From the NCBI RefSeq assembly GCF_038397755.1, contig NZ_CP151637.1, positions 2,542,001 through 2,606,000 of the forward strand: a DNA stretch of 64,000 nucleotides, in the 5' to 3' direction. The notes below the pieces were generated by a model. That model had not been told where the DNA came from. It saw nothing but the letters and a program-made list of their open reading frames with translations, and did no database searches. Positions 1 through 9,573 of the stretch are shown here, piece after piece (within the stretch, counting starts at the first letter, position 1; each line of letters opens with the position of its first letter). Source of the DNA: Microbacterium sp. LWH7-1.2 (GTDB taxonomy: Bacteria > Actinomycetota > Actinomycetes > Actinomycetales > Microbacteriaceae). A program made the translations under genes and the position numbers.

Positions 1-1
1 C

Positions 2-727
2 AACCAGCTGGATTTCCAAGGTCTGCTCCTCTTCGACAGGGCCGGGACGATGGCTCCCGAGCTGGGCGACGTCAGGGTACGGCGCGCGATCAACATGGCC
101 TTCGATCGTGAGGCGCTGCTCGAAGCGCTGCAGGATGGCCATGGCACCGTCACGGAGCAGGTCTTCCGGCCGGCATCCGTCGGGTTCGACGAGTCCCTCG
201 ACACCACCTACGCGTACGACCCGAAGGGAGCGAAGGCGCTGCTCGCCGAGGCCGGCTACCCCGACGGGTTCACCCTTGATATGGGGTCCACTCCCCTGTT
301 CCAGACCACCAACGCCCTCGTCGCACAGCAACTGGCCGACATCGGCGTCACGGTGAAGTACGACGAGGCGCCCACAGCCCAGTGGTACAGCGACATGACG
401 GCTGGGAAGCACCCCGCGGAGTGGATGAGCCTCGGCCAGGAGCAGGACTGGATGCAGATCAGGGCATTGATCGCGCCCGACGCGCCCTGGAACCCGCTCC
501 ACTCGCAGGACCCGCAGGTGGACGAGTACATCAAGACCATTCAGATGGGCACGAAGGACGAGGCAGATCAGGCCACGAAGGACCTCAACGCCTACCTGGT
601 CGAGCAGGCGTGGTTTGCGCCCTTCTTCCGAGTCGACCTGCCTTACGCGGTTGACGCGAAAACGAACCTGGAGTTCTGGCCCACCAACGCCTACCCGTCG
701 ATCTTCGGCTTCTCGCCGAAGGACTGA
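2..727 (+). CDS. ABC transporter substrate-binding protein, family 5, C-terminal part (5' end outside window)
   Basis: The frame is open from base 2 and ends at the TGA at 725-727, so this is the C-terminal ~241 residues of a solute-binding protein. The text includes the family 5 (Dpp/Opp-like, SBP_bac_5) pattern in which 'DVRVRRAINMAFDREALL' is followed by a loop of 'YAYDPKGAKALLAEAGYPDGF', typical of the second lobe. The family normally has about 500-560 residues and an N-terminal lipoprotein signal, which would lie before base 1. The protein would sit outside the membrane and deliver a ligand to the permeases that follow. Family 5 proteins bind peptides or oligosaccharides; the GH3 and GH31 enzymes downstream argue for an oligosaccharide here (inference). 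Confidence 0.93.
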   Translation, partial: NQLDFQGLLLFDRAGTMAPELGDVRVRRAINMAFDREALLEALQDGHGTVTEQVFRPASVGFDESLDTTYAYDPKGAKALLAEAGYPDGFTLDMGSTPLFQTTNALVAQQLADIGVTVKYDEAPTAQWYSDMTAGKHPAEWMSLGQEQDWMQIRALIAPDAPWNPLHSQDPQVDEYIKTIQMGTKDEADQATKDLNAYLVEQAWFAPFFRVDLPYAVDAKTNLEFWPTNAYPSIFGFSPKD

Positions 728-732
728 ATCCT

Positions 733-769
733 CTCCCCGCTCGCTCGCCTTGCGCGGGCGGGCGGGGAG
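733..769 (+). terminator. Hairpin between binding-protein gene and permease gene
   Basis: Arms CTCCCCGCTCGCTCGC and GCGGGCGGGCGGGGAG pair with two G-T wobbles around a short CTTGC-type loop, 6 bases after the stop codon. There is no T-run. Placed after a binding-protein gene and before the first permease, it probably stabilises or partly terminates the transcript so that the binding protein is made in excess over the membrane parts (inference). Confidence 0.6.
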
Positions 770-789
770 ACACCACCCACGGGAAAGTC

Positions 790-1731
790 ATGTTTGCATT
801 CATCCTTCGGCGCGTGCTGTCGGGCGTCATCCTCATCGCCGTGATCTCATTCCTCGCATTCGCGCTGCTCCACATCAGCGGTGGCGACATCGCCCGCCGC
901 CTCCTCGGCAAGAATGCGACCGCCGAGACAGTCGCCCAGAAGGCCGAGGAACTCGGCCTCGACCGGCCACTGCTCGCACAGTACAGCGATTGGGCGACCG
1001 GGGTGCTGACCGGCAATTTCGGCCGCAGCTGGTCAAGCGGCGAGCTGATCTCCGTGAGCCTCGGCAACCGCCTCGCGGTGACGCTCTCTATCGTGATCGG
1101 CGCCACGATCGTATCGGCGATCGTCGCGGTCGTCCTCGGCATCCGCGCTGCCCGCCGCGGCGGATGGGTCGACGGCAGCGTCCAGGTGATCTCCCTCATC
1201 GGCTTCGCGATCCCCGGCTTCCTGATCGCGCTCGGGCTCGTGCTCGTGTTCGCGATCAACCTGGGCTGGTTCAAGGCGACCGGCTACGTGCCGATCACCA
1301 CCTCGGTGTCGGGCTGGCTCTCGTCCGTCACGCTCCCGGTAGTGGCGCTGTCGATCGGCGCGATCGCCGCGGTGTCGCAGCAGGTGCGCGGCTCGGTCAT
1401 CGACGCGATGTCGCGGGACTACGTCCGCACCCTCCGCTCACGCGGTCTCAGTACGAACTCGGTCGTGTACCGGCATGTGCTGCGCAACGCCGGAGGCCCG
1501 GCCCTGGCGGTCCTCGCCGTCCAGTTCATCGGCCTCCTCGGCGGCGCCGTCATCGTCGAGCAGATCTTCGCGATCCCGGGCATCGGCGAACTCACGGTGC
1601 GTGCGACGACGGTTGGCGACATCCCCGTCGTGATGGGCGTGGTGATCGCGTTCGCGATCATCGTCGTCATCGTGAACCTCCTCATCGACCTCGCCCAGGC
1701 GGCGCTGAACCCGAAGGTGCGACTCTCATGA
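790..1731 (+). CDS. ABC transporter permease, DppB/OppB type
   Basis: This 313-residue membrane protein begins 'MFAFILRRVLSGVILIAVISF', the usual N-terminal membrane anchor of DppB-type permeases. Further membrane spans are visible around residues 95-125, 135-160, 175-200, 240-265 and 280-305. The EAA-loop region reads 'RDYVRTLRSRGLSTNSVVYRHVLRNA', which is the site that contacts the ATPase. It pairs with the DppC-like half encoded next. The stop overlaps the next start (ATGA at 1728-1731), so translation is coupled. The substrate is inferred from context to be an oligosaccharide rather than a peptide. Confidence 0.95.
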   Translation: MFAFILRRVLSGVILIAVISFLAFALLHISGGDIARRLLGKNATAETVAQKAEELGLDRPLLAQYSDWATGVLTGNFGRSWSSGELISVSLGNRLAVTLSIVIGATIVSAIVAVVLGIRAARRGGWVDGSVQVISLIGFAIPGFLIALGLVLVFAINLGWFKATGYVPITTSVSGWLSSVTLPVVALSIGAIAAVSQQVRGSVIDAMSRDYVRTLRSRGLSTNSVVYRHVLRNAGGPALAVLAVQFIGLLGGAVIVEQIFAIPGIGELTVRATTVGDIPVVMGVVIAFAIIVVIVNLLIDLAQAALNPKVRLS

Positions 1732-3590
1732 CCGCCATCGACGTCCCCCTCGACGTGCCGGTCGCCCCGGTACGCGTCTCGCTCTGGCGCCGGCTGCTGC
1801 GACGCCCCGTCGGCCTCGGTTCGCTGATCTTCCTCGTCTTCCTCGGGATCATCGCGATCATCGGCCCGTGGATCGCCCCACAGGACGCGAACTACGCCGA
1901 CATCCGCAACGTGCTCGCCCCGCCCAGCGCCGCGCACCTCCTCGGCACGGACGGCAGCGGCCGCGACGTCTTCTCGCGCCTGCTCGTCGCCACGCAGACG
2001 ACGGTCCTGGCGGCCCTCCTCGCCCTCGTCGTCGCGCTCGTCCTCGGTGTGATCAGCGGCCTCATCGCCGGCTACTACCAGGGCTGGTTCAACAGCACCG
2101 CCACCTGGGTGACCGAGCTCACCATGGCCCTCCCGGGCATCGTCATGCTGCTGGCCGCCCGCGCCGTACTCGGCCCGTCGGTGTGGATCTCGATGCTCAT
2201 CTTCGGCGTCCTGCTCGCCCCGGCGTTCTACCGGCTGGTGTACGCGTCGGTGACGGCCGTGCGCACCGAGCTGTACGTCGACGCGGCCCGCGTGTCGGGT
2301 CTCAGCGACACGCGCATCATCGGACGCCACGTGCTCTCGGTGGTGCGAGCCCCGATCATCATCCAGTCCGCGATCATCGCGGGTATCGCCATCGCGATCC
2401 AGTCGGGACTCGAGTTCCTAGGGCTCGGAGACCCGGGAGTCCCCACGTGGGGTCAGATGCTCAACGACGGCTTCACGAACATCTACACGCAGCCGCTCCT
2501 GATGCTCTGGCCGTCGCTCGCGATCGCCCTCACCTGCCTCGCGCTGACGCTCTTGGCCAACGTGCTGCGCGACGAGCTCGAGCGCACCGTGTCAACCGGC
2601 CGCAAGCGTCGGCGTGCGACGAAGTCGGCGACCGGGTCCGTGGCCGCGGTGACGACGTCGGTCGGGCTCAGCGGCGGCGACGTCGTCGACCTCGACGAGC
2701 CGCCGATCTTCGAGAGCGCCGGCGTCATCGTCCACAAGGGCGACGCGCGCACCAAGGCCACCGAGAAGGTGCTCGACGTCCGCGACCTGCACGTCGGCTA
2801 CGACCAGCCCGACGGCTCGTACATCGAGGTCGTCCACGGCGTCTCGCTCGACATCCGCAAGGGCGAGGTGCACGGCCTGATCGGCGAGTCCGGATCGGGC
2901 AAGACGCAGACCGCGTTCGCGGTGCTGGGTCTGCTCCCCCGCGGCGGCCATGTCACGGGTGGCTCGATCCTGTACGAGGGCACCGAGCTCGCGGGCGCGG
3001 ACGACCGCGGCTACGCGGGGCTGCGCGGCAAGCGGATCGGCTACATCCCGCAGGAGCCGATGTCGAACCTCGACCCGTCGTTCACGATCGGCAGTCAGCT
3101 GGTCGAGCCGCTGCGCAAGAACCTGGGCCTGTCGAAGAAGGCGGCTACCGACCGGTCGCTGGAGCTGCTCGCGCGGGTCGGCATCCCGAACCCGAAGCGC
3201 ACATTCGACGCATACCCGTTCGAGGTCTCGGGCGGCATGGCCCAGCGCGTGCTCATCGCGGGCGCCGTGTCGACCGACCCCGACCTCATCATCGCCGACG
3301 AGCCGACCACGGCCCTGGACGTCACGGTGCAGGCCGAGGTGCTCGAGCTGCTGCGCGACCTGCAGGCCGAGCGGCACATGGCGATGCTCCTGGTGACGCA
3401 CAACTTCGGCGTCGTCGCCGACCTGTGTGACCGGGTGACGGTCATGCAGAGCGGCCGGTTCGTCGAGCAGGGCCCGGTGCGCGCGATCTTCAACGACGCA
3501 CAGCACCCCTACACGCAGGGACTGCTGGACGCGATCCTCGACGAGGGTCCCGCCCGCGGCCCGCTCGTCACGAACGGAGCACGAGCATGA
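1728..3590 (+). CDS. Fused ABC permease (DppC type) and ATP-binding protein (DppD type)
   Basis: This single 620-residue frame joins two importer parts. Residues ~1-290 are a DppC-like permease: the N-terminal span starts near residue 28, 'LLGTDGSGRDVFSRLL' is the conserved DppC loop, and the EAA region is 'VDAARVSGLSDTRIIGRHVL'. A charged linker of ~70 residues follows. Residues ~350-620 are an ATPase with Walker A 'GESGSGKT', signature 'VSGGMAQRV' and Walker B 'LIIADEPTTALD', ending in the oligopeptide-ATPase C-terminus ('HPYTQGLLDAI'). The start at 1728 overlaps the previous stop; earlier in-frame starts would run antiparallel to dppB coding and are rejected. Fusions of this type are known in actinobacteria; here the fusion fixes one ATPase per DppC half. 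Confidence 0.93.
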   Translation: MTAIDVPLDVPVAPVRVSLWRRLLRRPVGLGSLIFLVFLGIIAIIGPWIAPQDANYADIRNVLAPPSAAHLLGTDGSGRDVFSRLLVATQTTVLAALLALVVALVLGVISGLIAGYYQGWFNSTATWVTELTMALPGIVMLLAARAVLGPSVWISMLIFGVLLAPAFYRLVYASVTAVRTELYVDAARVSGLSDTRIIGRHVLSVVRAPIIIQSAIIAGIAIAIQSGLEFLGLGDPGVPTWGQMLNDGFTNIYTQPLLMLWPSLAIALTCLALTLLANVLRDELERTVSTGRKRRRATKSATGSVAAVTTSVGLSGGDVVDLDEPPIFESAGVIVHKGDARTKATEKVLDVRDLHVGYDQPDGSYIEVVHGVSLDIRKGEVHGLIGESGSGKTQTAFAVLGLLPRGGHVTGGSILYEGTELAGADDRGYAGLRGKRIGYIPQEPMSNLDPSFTIGSQLVEPLRKNLGLSKKAATDRSLELLARVGIPNPKRTFDAYPFEVSGGMAQRVLIAGAVSTDPDLIIADEPTTALDVTVQAEVLELLRDLQAERHMAMLLVTHNFGVVADLCDRVTVMQSGRFVEQGPVRAIFNDAQHPYTQGLLDAILDEGPARGPLVTNGARA

Positions 3591-4462
3591 GCACCCCGCT
3601 GAACACCCAGGCGCCGGGCACTGCGCTGCTGGATATCAGGAACCTCGTCGTCGAGTACCCGGGCAAGGGGTTCCGCGCGCAGCCGTTCCGGGCCCTCCAG
3701 GGCGTTTCGCTCGACATCCTGCCGGGCGAGACGGTGGGCCTCGTCGGCGAGTCCGGGTCGGGCAAGACGACGCTCGGCCGCGCGGCGCTCGGCCTCGCCC
3801 CCGTGACCGAGGGGTCGATCGTCTACGACGGCAAGGACATCTCTCATCTCAAGCGTCAGGAGCGCCGCGCGCTCAGCTCCGAGATCCAGGTCGTGTTCCA
3901 GGACCCGTACTCGTCGCTGAACCCGTCGATGACGATCGAGCAGATCCTCACCGAGCCGCTCACCGCGGCGGGCGTGTCGACGAGCGAGGCGAAAGGGCGC
4001 GTGCGCGACCTGCTCGACCAGGTGGGCCTCCCCACCGACGCACGGGGACGCCTTCCCCGCGAGTTCTCGGGCGGGCAGCGCCAGCGCGTCGCGATCGCCC
4101 GGGCGCTCGCCCTGCAGCCGCGACTCATCGTGTGCGACGAGCCGGTGTCGGCGCTCGACCTGTCGACCCAGGCCCGCGTCCTGGACCTCTTCATCGACAT
4201 CCAGAACCGCACCGGCGTCGCATACCTCTTCGTGACCCACGACCTCGCAGTGGTGCGCCACATCAGCCACCGCGTCGCCGTGATGTACCGCGGCGAGATC
4301 GTCGAGACGGGCGACGGCGACCGGGTGACCTCCGAGCCCCAGCACCCGTACACCCAGCGTCTCTTCATGGCCGCGCCGGTCCCCGACCCCGACAAGCAGC
4401 AGGAGCGGCGCATCGCCCGGCGCGCCCTCCTCGACGCCGAGGCGGCCGCCGGCGTCGCCTGA
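3587..4462 (+). CDS. ABC transporter ATP-binding protein, DppF/OppF type
   Basis: This 291-residue ATPase has Walker A 'GESGSGKTTL' (about residues 49-58), Q-loop 'VVFQDPYSSLNPSM', signature 'FSGGQRQRVAIARAL' and Walker B 'LIVCDEPVSALD', with an H-loop 'VTHDLAVV'. The C-terminus has 'QHPYTQRLFMAAPVPDP', the usual oligopeptide-transporter extension. The start overlaps the previous stop by 4 bases. With the fused protein upstream it completes a two-ATPase importer of the Opp/Dpp kind. A hairpin follows the stop, so the transport operon probably ends or is attenuated here, before the glycosidase genes. Confidence 0.95.
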   Translation: MSTPLNTQAPGTALLDIRNLVVEYPGKGFRAQPFRALQGVSLDILPGETVGLVGESGSGKTTLGRAALGLAPVTEGSIVYDGKDISHLKRQERRALSSEIQVVFQDPYSSLNPSMTIEQILTEPLTAAGVSTSEAKGRVRDLLDQVGLPTDARGRLPREFSGGQRQRVAIARALALQPRLIVCDEPVSALDLSTQARVLDLFIDIQNRTGVAYLFVTHDLAVVRHISHRVAVMYRGEIVETGDGDRVTSEPQHPYTQRLFMAAPVPDPDKQQERRIARRALLDAEAAAGVA

Positions 4463-4467
4463 CGCGA

Positions 4468-4511
4468 CGGATGCTGCGGCCCGGCCTGTGAGCGCCGGGT
4501 CGCAGCATCCG
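4468..4511 (+). terminator. Strong hairpin after the importer operon
   Basis: Arms CGGATGCTGCGGCCCGG (4468-4484) and CCGGGTCGCAGCATCCG (4495-4511) form a 17-bp stem with one wobble and a 10-base loop, starting 6 bases after the ATPase stop. No T-run follows, which is common for high-GC actinobacterial terminators. The next gene starts 39 bases later with its own Shine-Dalgarno-like GAGAACGGAA. Confidence 0.65.
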
Positions 4512-4549
4512 CCCCTCTGACCCTCCTTCCGAGAACGGAACCTCCCCCG

Positions 4550-6979
4550 ATGACCGAGACCGCCACCTCCACGCACCCCGAGTCGGTGCTGCACCTCGTT
4601 CCGCTGCTCGAGCGCCTCACGCTCGAGCAGAAGGCCGCCCTCGTGCAGGGCGCCGACTTCTGGACCACCGTCCCCGTGCCCGAGATCGGCCTGCGGGCGA
4701 TGACCCTGTCGGACGGCCCGGCTGGTGTGCGTGGGCAGTCCTGGGACGAGCGCGAGCCGTCGCTCAACCTGCCGTCGGGGTCGGCCCTGGCCGCCTCGTG
4801 GGACGTGGACCTGGCGTACCGGTACGGGGCGGCGGCAGCATCCGAAGCCAGACGCAAGGGCGTGGACGTGCTGCTCGGGCCCACGATCAACCTGCACCGC
4901 TCCCCACTGGGGGGCCGACACTTCGAATGCTTCAGCGAGGACCCCGAGCTGTCGGCCGAACTCGCCGCCGCCTATGTGCGGGGCCTCCAGGACAACGGCG
5001 TCGCCGCGACGCCCAAGCACTACGTCGCCAACGACTCCGAAACCGACCGCTTCACCGTGGACGTCCGCGTCGACGAACGGGCACTTCGAGAGCTCTACCT
5101 CGCGCCCTTCGAGCGTGCCGTCGAGGCCGGCGCCTGGACGATCATGAGCGCCTACAACGCGGTCAACGGGGTAACAATGACCGAGAACGACCTGCTCGAG
5201 ACGCCGCTCAACTCGGAATGGGGCTTCGACGGCGTCGTGATCAGCGACTGGACCGCAGTCCGTTCGCTCGACTCCGTGCCCGCCGCGCAGGATCTCGCGA
5301 TGCCCGGCCCCGCCCCGGCCTACGGCGACCTCATCGCGGCGGTGCGCGACGGCCGCGTTTCCGAGGCGGACCTCGACCGGAAGGTGCTGCGCCTGCTGTT
5401 GCTCGCAGAGCGCGTCGGTGCCCTCGGCGACAACGCGCCGGTGCAACCCGCCACTCTGGACGGATCCGCGTTCGCGCGGGAGGCTGGCGTCGCAGGCACC
5501 GTGTTGCTATCGAATGATGGCGTGCTGCCTCTGGATGTCTCGTCGCTGACACGGATCGCCGTCATCGGCCACAATGCGCGAGAGGCCCGCACGCAGGGCG
5601 GCGGCAGCGCTACCGTGCTGCCTGAACGCATCACGTCGCCACTGGACGGCATCCGCCATGCGTTCAGGACGACGGATGTGCGCTACCAGCTCGGCGCTGT
5701 CGTGCAGGAAGGCGTCGCCGAGATTCCCCTCGCGCATCTCACCAACCCGATCACGGGCGAACCGGGCCTGCGCGTCAGTTTCGTGGGCGCGGACGGCGCC
5801 GAGCTGTTCGCCGAGGACCGTCGCTCGACCGCGCTGGTGTGGTTCGGTGATGAGGAGACCATCGCGGCCAGCGACAGGATCATCTTCCAGACGGTGTACA
5901 CACCGACGGAGTCTGGCGAGATCGAGCTGGGCTTTGCGAGCGCGAACCCCGGCAAGGTGTACGTGGACGGTCGCCTCTTGGTAGACGCGGCGCCGGTGAT
6001 CGAAGGCACCGGCCTGGATGTCGAACTTCTCAACCTCCCTTCGTTCACCGGGACCGTCGCCGTTGAACGCGGCCGCGAGATCCTGATCCGCGCCGAGATT
6101 GTCCGCGCGCGCAGAAGTGCCATGAGTGTGACCCTCGGCGTCGCGCCCGAGCGCACCGACCCTGAGAATCTCATCGCGCGGGCCGTCGCGGAGGCCGCGG
6201 CATCCGATGTCGCCGTGGTCGTGGTCGGCACCAACGCGAAGGTCGAATCCGAGGGCTACGACCGCATCAGCCTGGACCTCCCCGGACGGCAGGACGATCT
6301 CGTGCGCGCGGTGGCCGCCACCGGCACCCCGACGATCGTCGTCGTCAACGCCGGCTCGCCGGTCGTGCTGCCGTGGGCAGACGAGGTCGGCGCTATCGTG
6401 CAGGGCTACTTCGGCGGCCAGGAGTTCGGCCACGCGATCGCCGACGTCCTCACCGGCGCCGTCGAGCCCGGCGGGCGCCTGCCCACGACATGGCCGGCAA
6501 CGCTGGCCCACACCCCGGTGACGGATGTCACCCCCGACGAGGGCGCGCTCCGCTACACGGAGGGCGTCCACGTCGGGTACCGCGCATGGCTTCGGGATGC
6601 CGCCGAGCCCGCGTTCCCCTTCGGTCACGGGCTCGGCTACACCACGTGGTCGTGGGGCGCTGCCCAGCGCCGTGGCGACGACGTCGAAGTGACTCTCGCG
6701 AACACCGGACGCCGCCTGGGCAAGCAGGTGGTGCAGGTGTACGCCGAGCGTCCCAACTCCTCTGTAGAACGTCCGGTCCGTTGGCTGGTCGGCTTCGCAA
6801 CCGTCAGCGTTGCCCCCGGCGAGATCGTCACGGCCACCATCCCGGTGCCCGAGCGCCGCTTCGCCCACTGGGCAGGCGAGTGGGCGGTCGAACCCGGCGC
6901 TTACACCCTCCGCATCGGCGCTTCGGTCGCGGACCTGCCCCAGTCACTGCAATGGCTCATTGCCGATGGGCGGGCCTAA
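4550..6979 (+). CDS. GH3 beta-glucosidase-type glycosidase with PA14 insert
   Basis: This 809-residue protein has no signal peptide, so it should act in the cytoplasm on imported beta-linked oligosaccharides. Domain order: the GH3 N-terminal barrel (~15-290), with substrate-site 'GPTINLHRSPLGGRHFECFSEDP' style text, 'KHYVANDSE' and the nucleophile Asp233 in 'GVVISDW'; the GH3 C-terminal alpha/beta domain starting ~'GTVLLSNDGVLPL'; a PA14-like insert (~residues 385-520, including 'YTPTESGEIELGFASANPGKVYVDG'); then the C-terminal fibronectin-III-like domain. PA14 inserts in GH3 shape specificity for the reducing-end part. Retaining beta-glucosidase is the best call; beta-xylosidase or another beta-glycosidase activity is possible. 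Confidence 0.93.
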   Translation: MTETATSTHPESVLHLVPLLERLTLEQKAALVQGADFWTTVPVPEIGLRAMTLSDGPAGVRGQSWDEREPSLNLPSGSALAASWDVDLAYRYGAAAASEARRKGVDVLLGPTINLHRSPLGGRHFECFSEDPELSAELAAAYVRGLQDNGVAATPKHYVANDSETDRFTVDVRVDERALRELYLAPFERAVEAGAWTIMSAYNAVNGVTMTENDLLETPLNSEWGFDGVVISDWTAVRSLDSVPAAQDLAMPGPAPAYGDLIAAVRDGRVSEADLDRKVLRLLLLAERVGALGDNAPVQPATLDGSAFAREAGVAGTVLLSNDGVLPLDVSSLTRIAVIGHNAREARTQGGGSATVLPERITSPLDGIRHAFRTTDVRYQLGAVVQEGVAEIPLAHLTNPITGEPGLRVSFVGADGAELFAEDRRSTALVWFGDEETIAASDRIIFQTVYTPTESGEIELGFASANPGKVYVDGRLLVDAAPVIEGTGLDVELLNLPSFTGTVAVERGREILIRAEIVRARRSAMSVTLGVAPERTDPENLIARAVAEAAASDVAVVVVGTNAKVESEGYDRISLDLPGRQDDLVRAVAATGTPTIVVVNAGSPVVLPWADEVGAIVQGYFGGQEFGHAIADVLTGAVEPGGRLPTTWPATLAHTPVTDVTPDEGALRYTEGVHVGYRAWLRDAAEPAFPFGHGLGYTTWSWGAAQRRGDDVEVTLANTGRRLGKQVVQVYAERPNSSVERPVRWLVGFATVSVAPGEIVTATIPVPERRFAHWAGEWAVEPGAYTLRIGASVADLPQSLQWLIADGRA

Positions 6980-7083
6980 AGGCCCTCTCCCGACCGGCGC
7001 CGCGCCGGCAAGCAGGCGACCTGTCGCTGAATGCGCCCAGCCGACCTCGCGTCGCTTCAACCAGGAAATGGACCACATCCCTC

Positions 7084-9573
7084 ATGAAACTCCCGCACCC
7101 CATCCCCCTCACGTCCCTGTCCACTGTCGAGGCGACACCGAGCGGCCTGATCGCGAAACTGCTCGGCGGCAGCCGCCCGGAGTTCTTCCGCGTCGACGCG
7201 ATCCGTGAGGACATCGTGCGTCTCAAGATCAGCCGGGGCGGGGTATTCGACGAATCACCCACCTTCGCCGTACGCGATGATCTTGAGCTCCCCGACGTGC
7301 CGGTCACCGTCGAAATCACGGCCGACCAGGCTCTTGTCCGAACGGCCGCGCTGACGGTGACGGTCGGCGTGCATCCGTTCCGCATCGACGTCGTTCGGGC
7401 CGACGGCTCCGTGGTCTTCGAAACCGCGGCGACCGACACCGGAACCGGCATGTTCGGCATGCTGTCCTCGGACGGCAAATCGTTCGACACCTATGCGTCA
7501 CTCAACGACGCCTTCACGTTCTCCCGCCGCGTCGAACCGGACGATGTCATCTACGGGTTGGGCGAGAAGACCGGTCCGCACAACCGCCGCGGACTGGACT
7601 ACACCTTGTGGAACGCGGACGTGCTCAACCCGAACGCCAAGGGCGAGTTCGCGCGCACTCTGGACACCGGCGATCCCCGCGCGGACAACAGAGGCACGCT
7701 GTTCGACCCGTACTACGTCTCGGTCCCGTTCCACTACCACCAGGATGCCCGGACCGGGCGTGTGTCCGGATCGTTCGTAGACAACGGGTACAAGGGCTAT
7801 TACGACTTCACCGCCCCTGACCGTTACACCGTGCGATTCGACGGCGGCCAGTACACCGAGTATGTCTTCGCAGGTCCGAACATCCCCGACATCCTCGAGG
7901 GATACACCTGGCTCACCGGTCGCACGCAGCTTCCCCCTCTCTGGTCGCTCGGGTATCACCAGTGCCGTTGGAAGAACTACAGCCAAGGAGATGTAGAAGA
8001 GCTCGCCGCCTCCTTCCGGGATCTCGAGATCCCGTGCGACGCGCTCTGGTTGGACATCGATTATATGGACGGGTACCGGGTCTTCACGTGGAATCGCGAT
8101 CTCTTTCCCGCACCTGAACGGATGCTGGAGACGCTCGCAGCGGACGGCTTCCGCACAATCACGATCGTCGACCCCGGGGTGAAAGCGGAGCCCGGCTACG
8201 AAGTCTTCGACTCCGCGCTCGAACGGGACGTCCTGTGCAAAACCGAGGGCGGCGACGTGTACATCGGCCAGGTCTGGCCGGGCGACACCGCCTTCCCGGA
8301 TTTTGTGACGGAAGAGGCGCGCGCGTGGTGGGGCGAGCTCAATGCCCGTCACGTCGCGTCCGGCCTCGCCGGCATCTGGAACGACATGAACGAACCCGCC
8401 ACCGGCAACATCCCGCCCAACCGCATGCGGTTCGGTGCAGGCGCGTACCCGCATGAGCGCTACCACAACCAGTACGCGCTTCTGATGGCGATGGGAACCG
8501 TCGACGGCCTCAAGAACGCGATGCCGGAGTTGCGCACCTTCGTGCTCTCCCGAGCAGGCTCCGCCGGAATTCAGAGGTACGCGGCGAACTGGATGGGCGA
8601 CAACCTCGCGAACTGGGACCACCTGCGCGTCGGAATCGCGATGGCATGCGGCTTCGGCCTCTCCGGACAAGCGTTTGTCGGGGCCGACGTGGGCGGCTTC
8701 ATGGGGCACAGCTCACCTGAGCTGTTCGCACGATGGATCCAGTACGGTGCGCTCACCCCGTTCTTCCGCAACCACTCGAGCATCTTCAATCGGGACCAGT
8801 ACCCTTGGGCGTTCGGGGACGCCGTTCTGGACATCGCTCGCGACGCCATCGAACTGCGCTACCGTCTCCTTCCCTACATCTACTCCGCGTTCGTACGGTC
8901 TTCCGAGGACGGCGCGCCCGTGCAACGGCCCCTCGCCTTCGACTACCAGTACGACGCCACGGTCGCCGACATCGACGACGAGTACCTTCTCGGCTCCGAT
9001 CTCCTGGTCGCCCCGATCACCGATGCCGGGGTGACAGCACGTCAGGTCTACCTCCCCGCCGGCGGCTGGTATGACTGGCACACGAACGAGTTGCACGAGG
9101 GGGCTCGCCATATCGTGGCGCCGACGCCGATGGACCGCATTCCCGTCTATGCCCGCGCCGGGGCGGTGATCCCGATGCTCGAGGTCGCACCCCAGAGCAC
9201 CTACGAACTCGCCCCTGACGCGATCGAACTGCATGTCTTCGTGCCGGACCAGGACGGCGTCACGTACCAGAGCTTCCTGCAGGAAGACGACGGCCTGACC
9301 TTCGCGGCGAACGACGGGATGCGCCTGCGTACGCGCCTCGAGGTCACGCGCCTAGACGATGTTCTCGAGCTGCGGGTGAGCAGCGACGGGGAGGCGTTCG
9401 ACGGATTCGCGCGCGAGCGGTTCGTGATCACGTTGCATGGCGCGAATCCCGTCCACGTTACGGCCGAAGGCGTCGACGTGGATGTCGTCGCGGGGCGCTT
9501 CGAGCTCCCCACCTCGCTGCTGATGGGCGAGTCGGAGGTGTTGATCAGCATGGGATTGGAGGGCGACCGATGA
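7084..9573 (+). CDS. GH31 alpha-glucosidase family enzyme
   Basis: This 829-residue cytoplasmic-looking glycosidase starts at the ATG at 7084; the open frame extends further upstream, but that stretch lies over the end of the GH3 gene and lacks similarity. N-terminal beta-sandwich (~1-230), then the catalytic barrel with 'ALWLDIDYMDGYRVFTW' (Asp324 region) and the nucleophile Asp434 in 'GIWNDMNEPA'; 'VGADVGGF' is the later conserved GH31 loop; C-terminal beta domains follow. The WNDMNEP form is typical of alpha-glucosidases rather than of alpha-xylosidases (which usually have KTDFGE). It lies 104 bases behind GH3 and probably acts on the same imported oligosaccharide. Confidence 0.92.
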   Translation: MKLPHPIPLTSLSTVEATPSGLIAKLLGGSRPEFFRVDAIREDIVRLKISRGGVFDESPTFAVRDDLELPDVPVTVEITADQALVRTAALTVTVGVHPFRIDVVRADGSVVFETAATDTGTGMFGMLSSDGKSFDTYASLNDAFTFSRRVEPDDVIYGLGEKTGPHNRRGLDYTLWNADVLNPNAKGEFARTLDTGDPRADNRGTLFDPYYVSVPFHYHQDARTGRVSGSFVDNGYKGYYDFTAPDRYTVRFDGGQYTEYVFAGPNIPDILEGYTWLTGRTQLPPLWSLGYHQCRWKNYSQGDVEELAASFRDLEIPCDALWLDIDYMDGYRVFTWNRDLFPAPERMLETLAADGFRTITIVDPGVKAEPGYEVFDSALERDVLCKTEGGDVYIGQVWPGDTAFPDFVTEEARAWWGELNARHVASGLAGIWNDMNEPATGNIPPNRMRFGAGAYPHERYHNQYALLMAMGTVDGLKNAMPELRTFVLSRAGSAGIQRYAANWMGDNLANWDHLRVGIAMACGFGLSGQAFVGADVGGFMGHSSPELFARWIQYGALTPFFRNHSSIFNRDQYPWAFGDAVLDIARDAIELRYRLLPYIYSAFVRSSEDGAPVQRPLAFDYQYDATVADIDDEYLLGSDLLVAPITDAGVTARQVYLPAGGWYDWHTNELHEGARHIVAPTPMDRIPVYARAGAVIPMLEVAPQSTYELAPDAIELHVFVPDQDGVTYQSFLQEDDGLTFAANDGMRLRTRLEVTRLDDVLELRVSSDGEAFDGFARERFVITLHGANPVHVTAEGVDVDVVAGRFELPTSLLMGESEVLISMGLEGDR

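Noticed and set aside
615..1727. N-terminal extension of the fused permease-ATPase
   Set aside because: This in-frame stretch is the shadow of the DppB gene; the ATG at 1728 overlapping the previous stop is the real start.
3509..5446. Long minus-strand open frame (645 codons) opposite dppF and GH3
   Set aside because: Antisense shadow of real high-GC genes; composition is typical of complement third-position bias and no motif is present.
5507..6868. Minus-strand frame of 453 codons opposite GH3
   Set aside because: Antisense shadow without recognisable protein features.
6373..7083. Upstream extension of the GH31 frame
   Set aside because: Overlaps the end of GH3 in another frame with Arg/Pro-rich text; GH31 similarity starts after the ATG at 7084.
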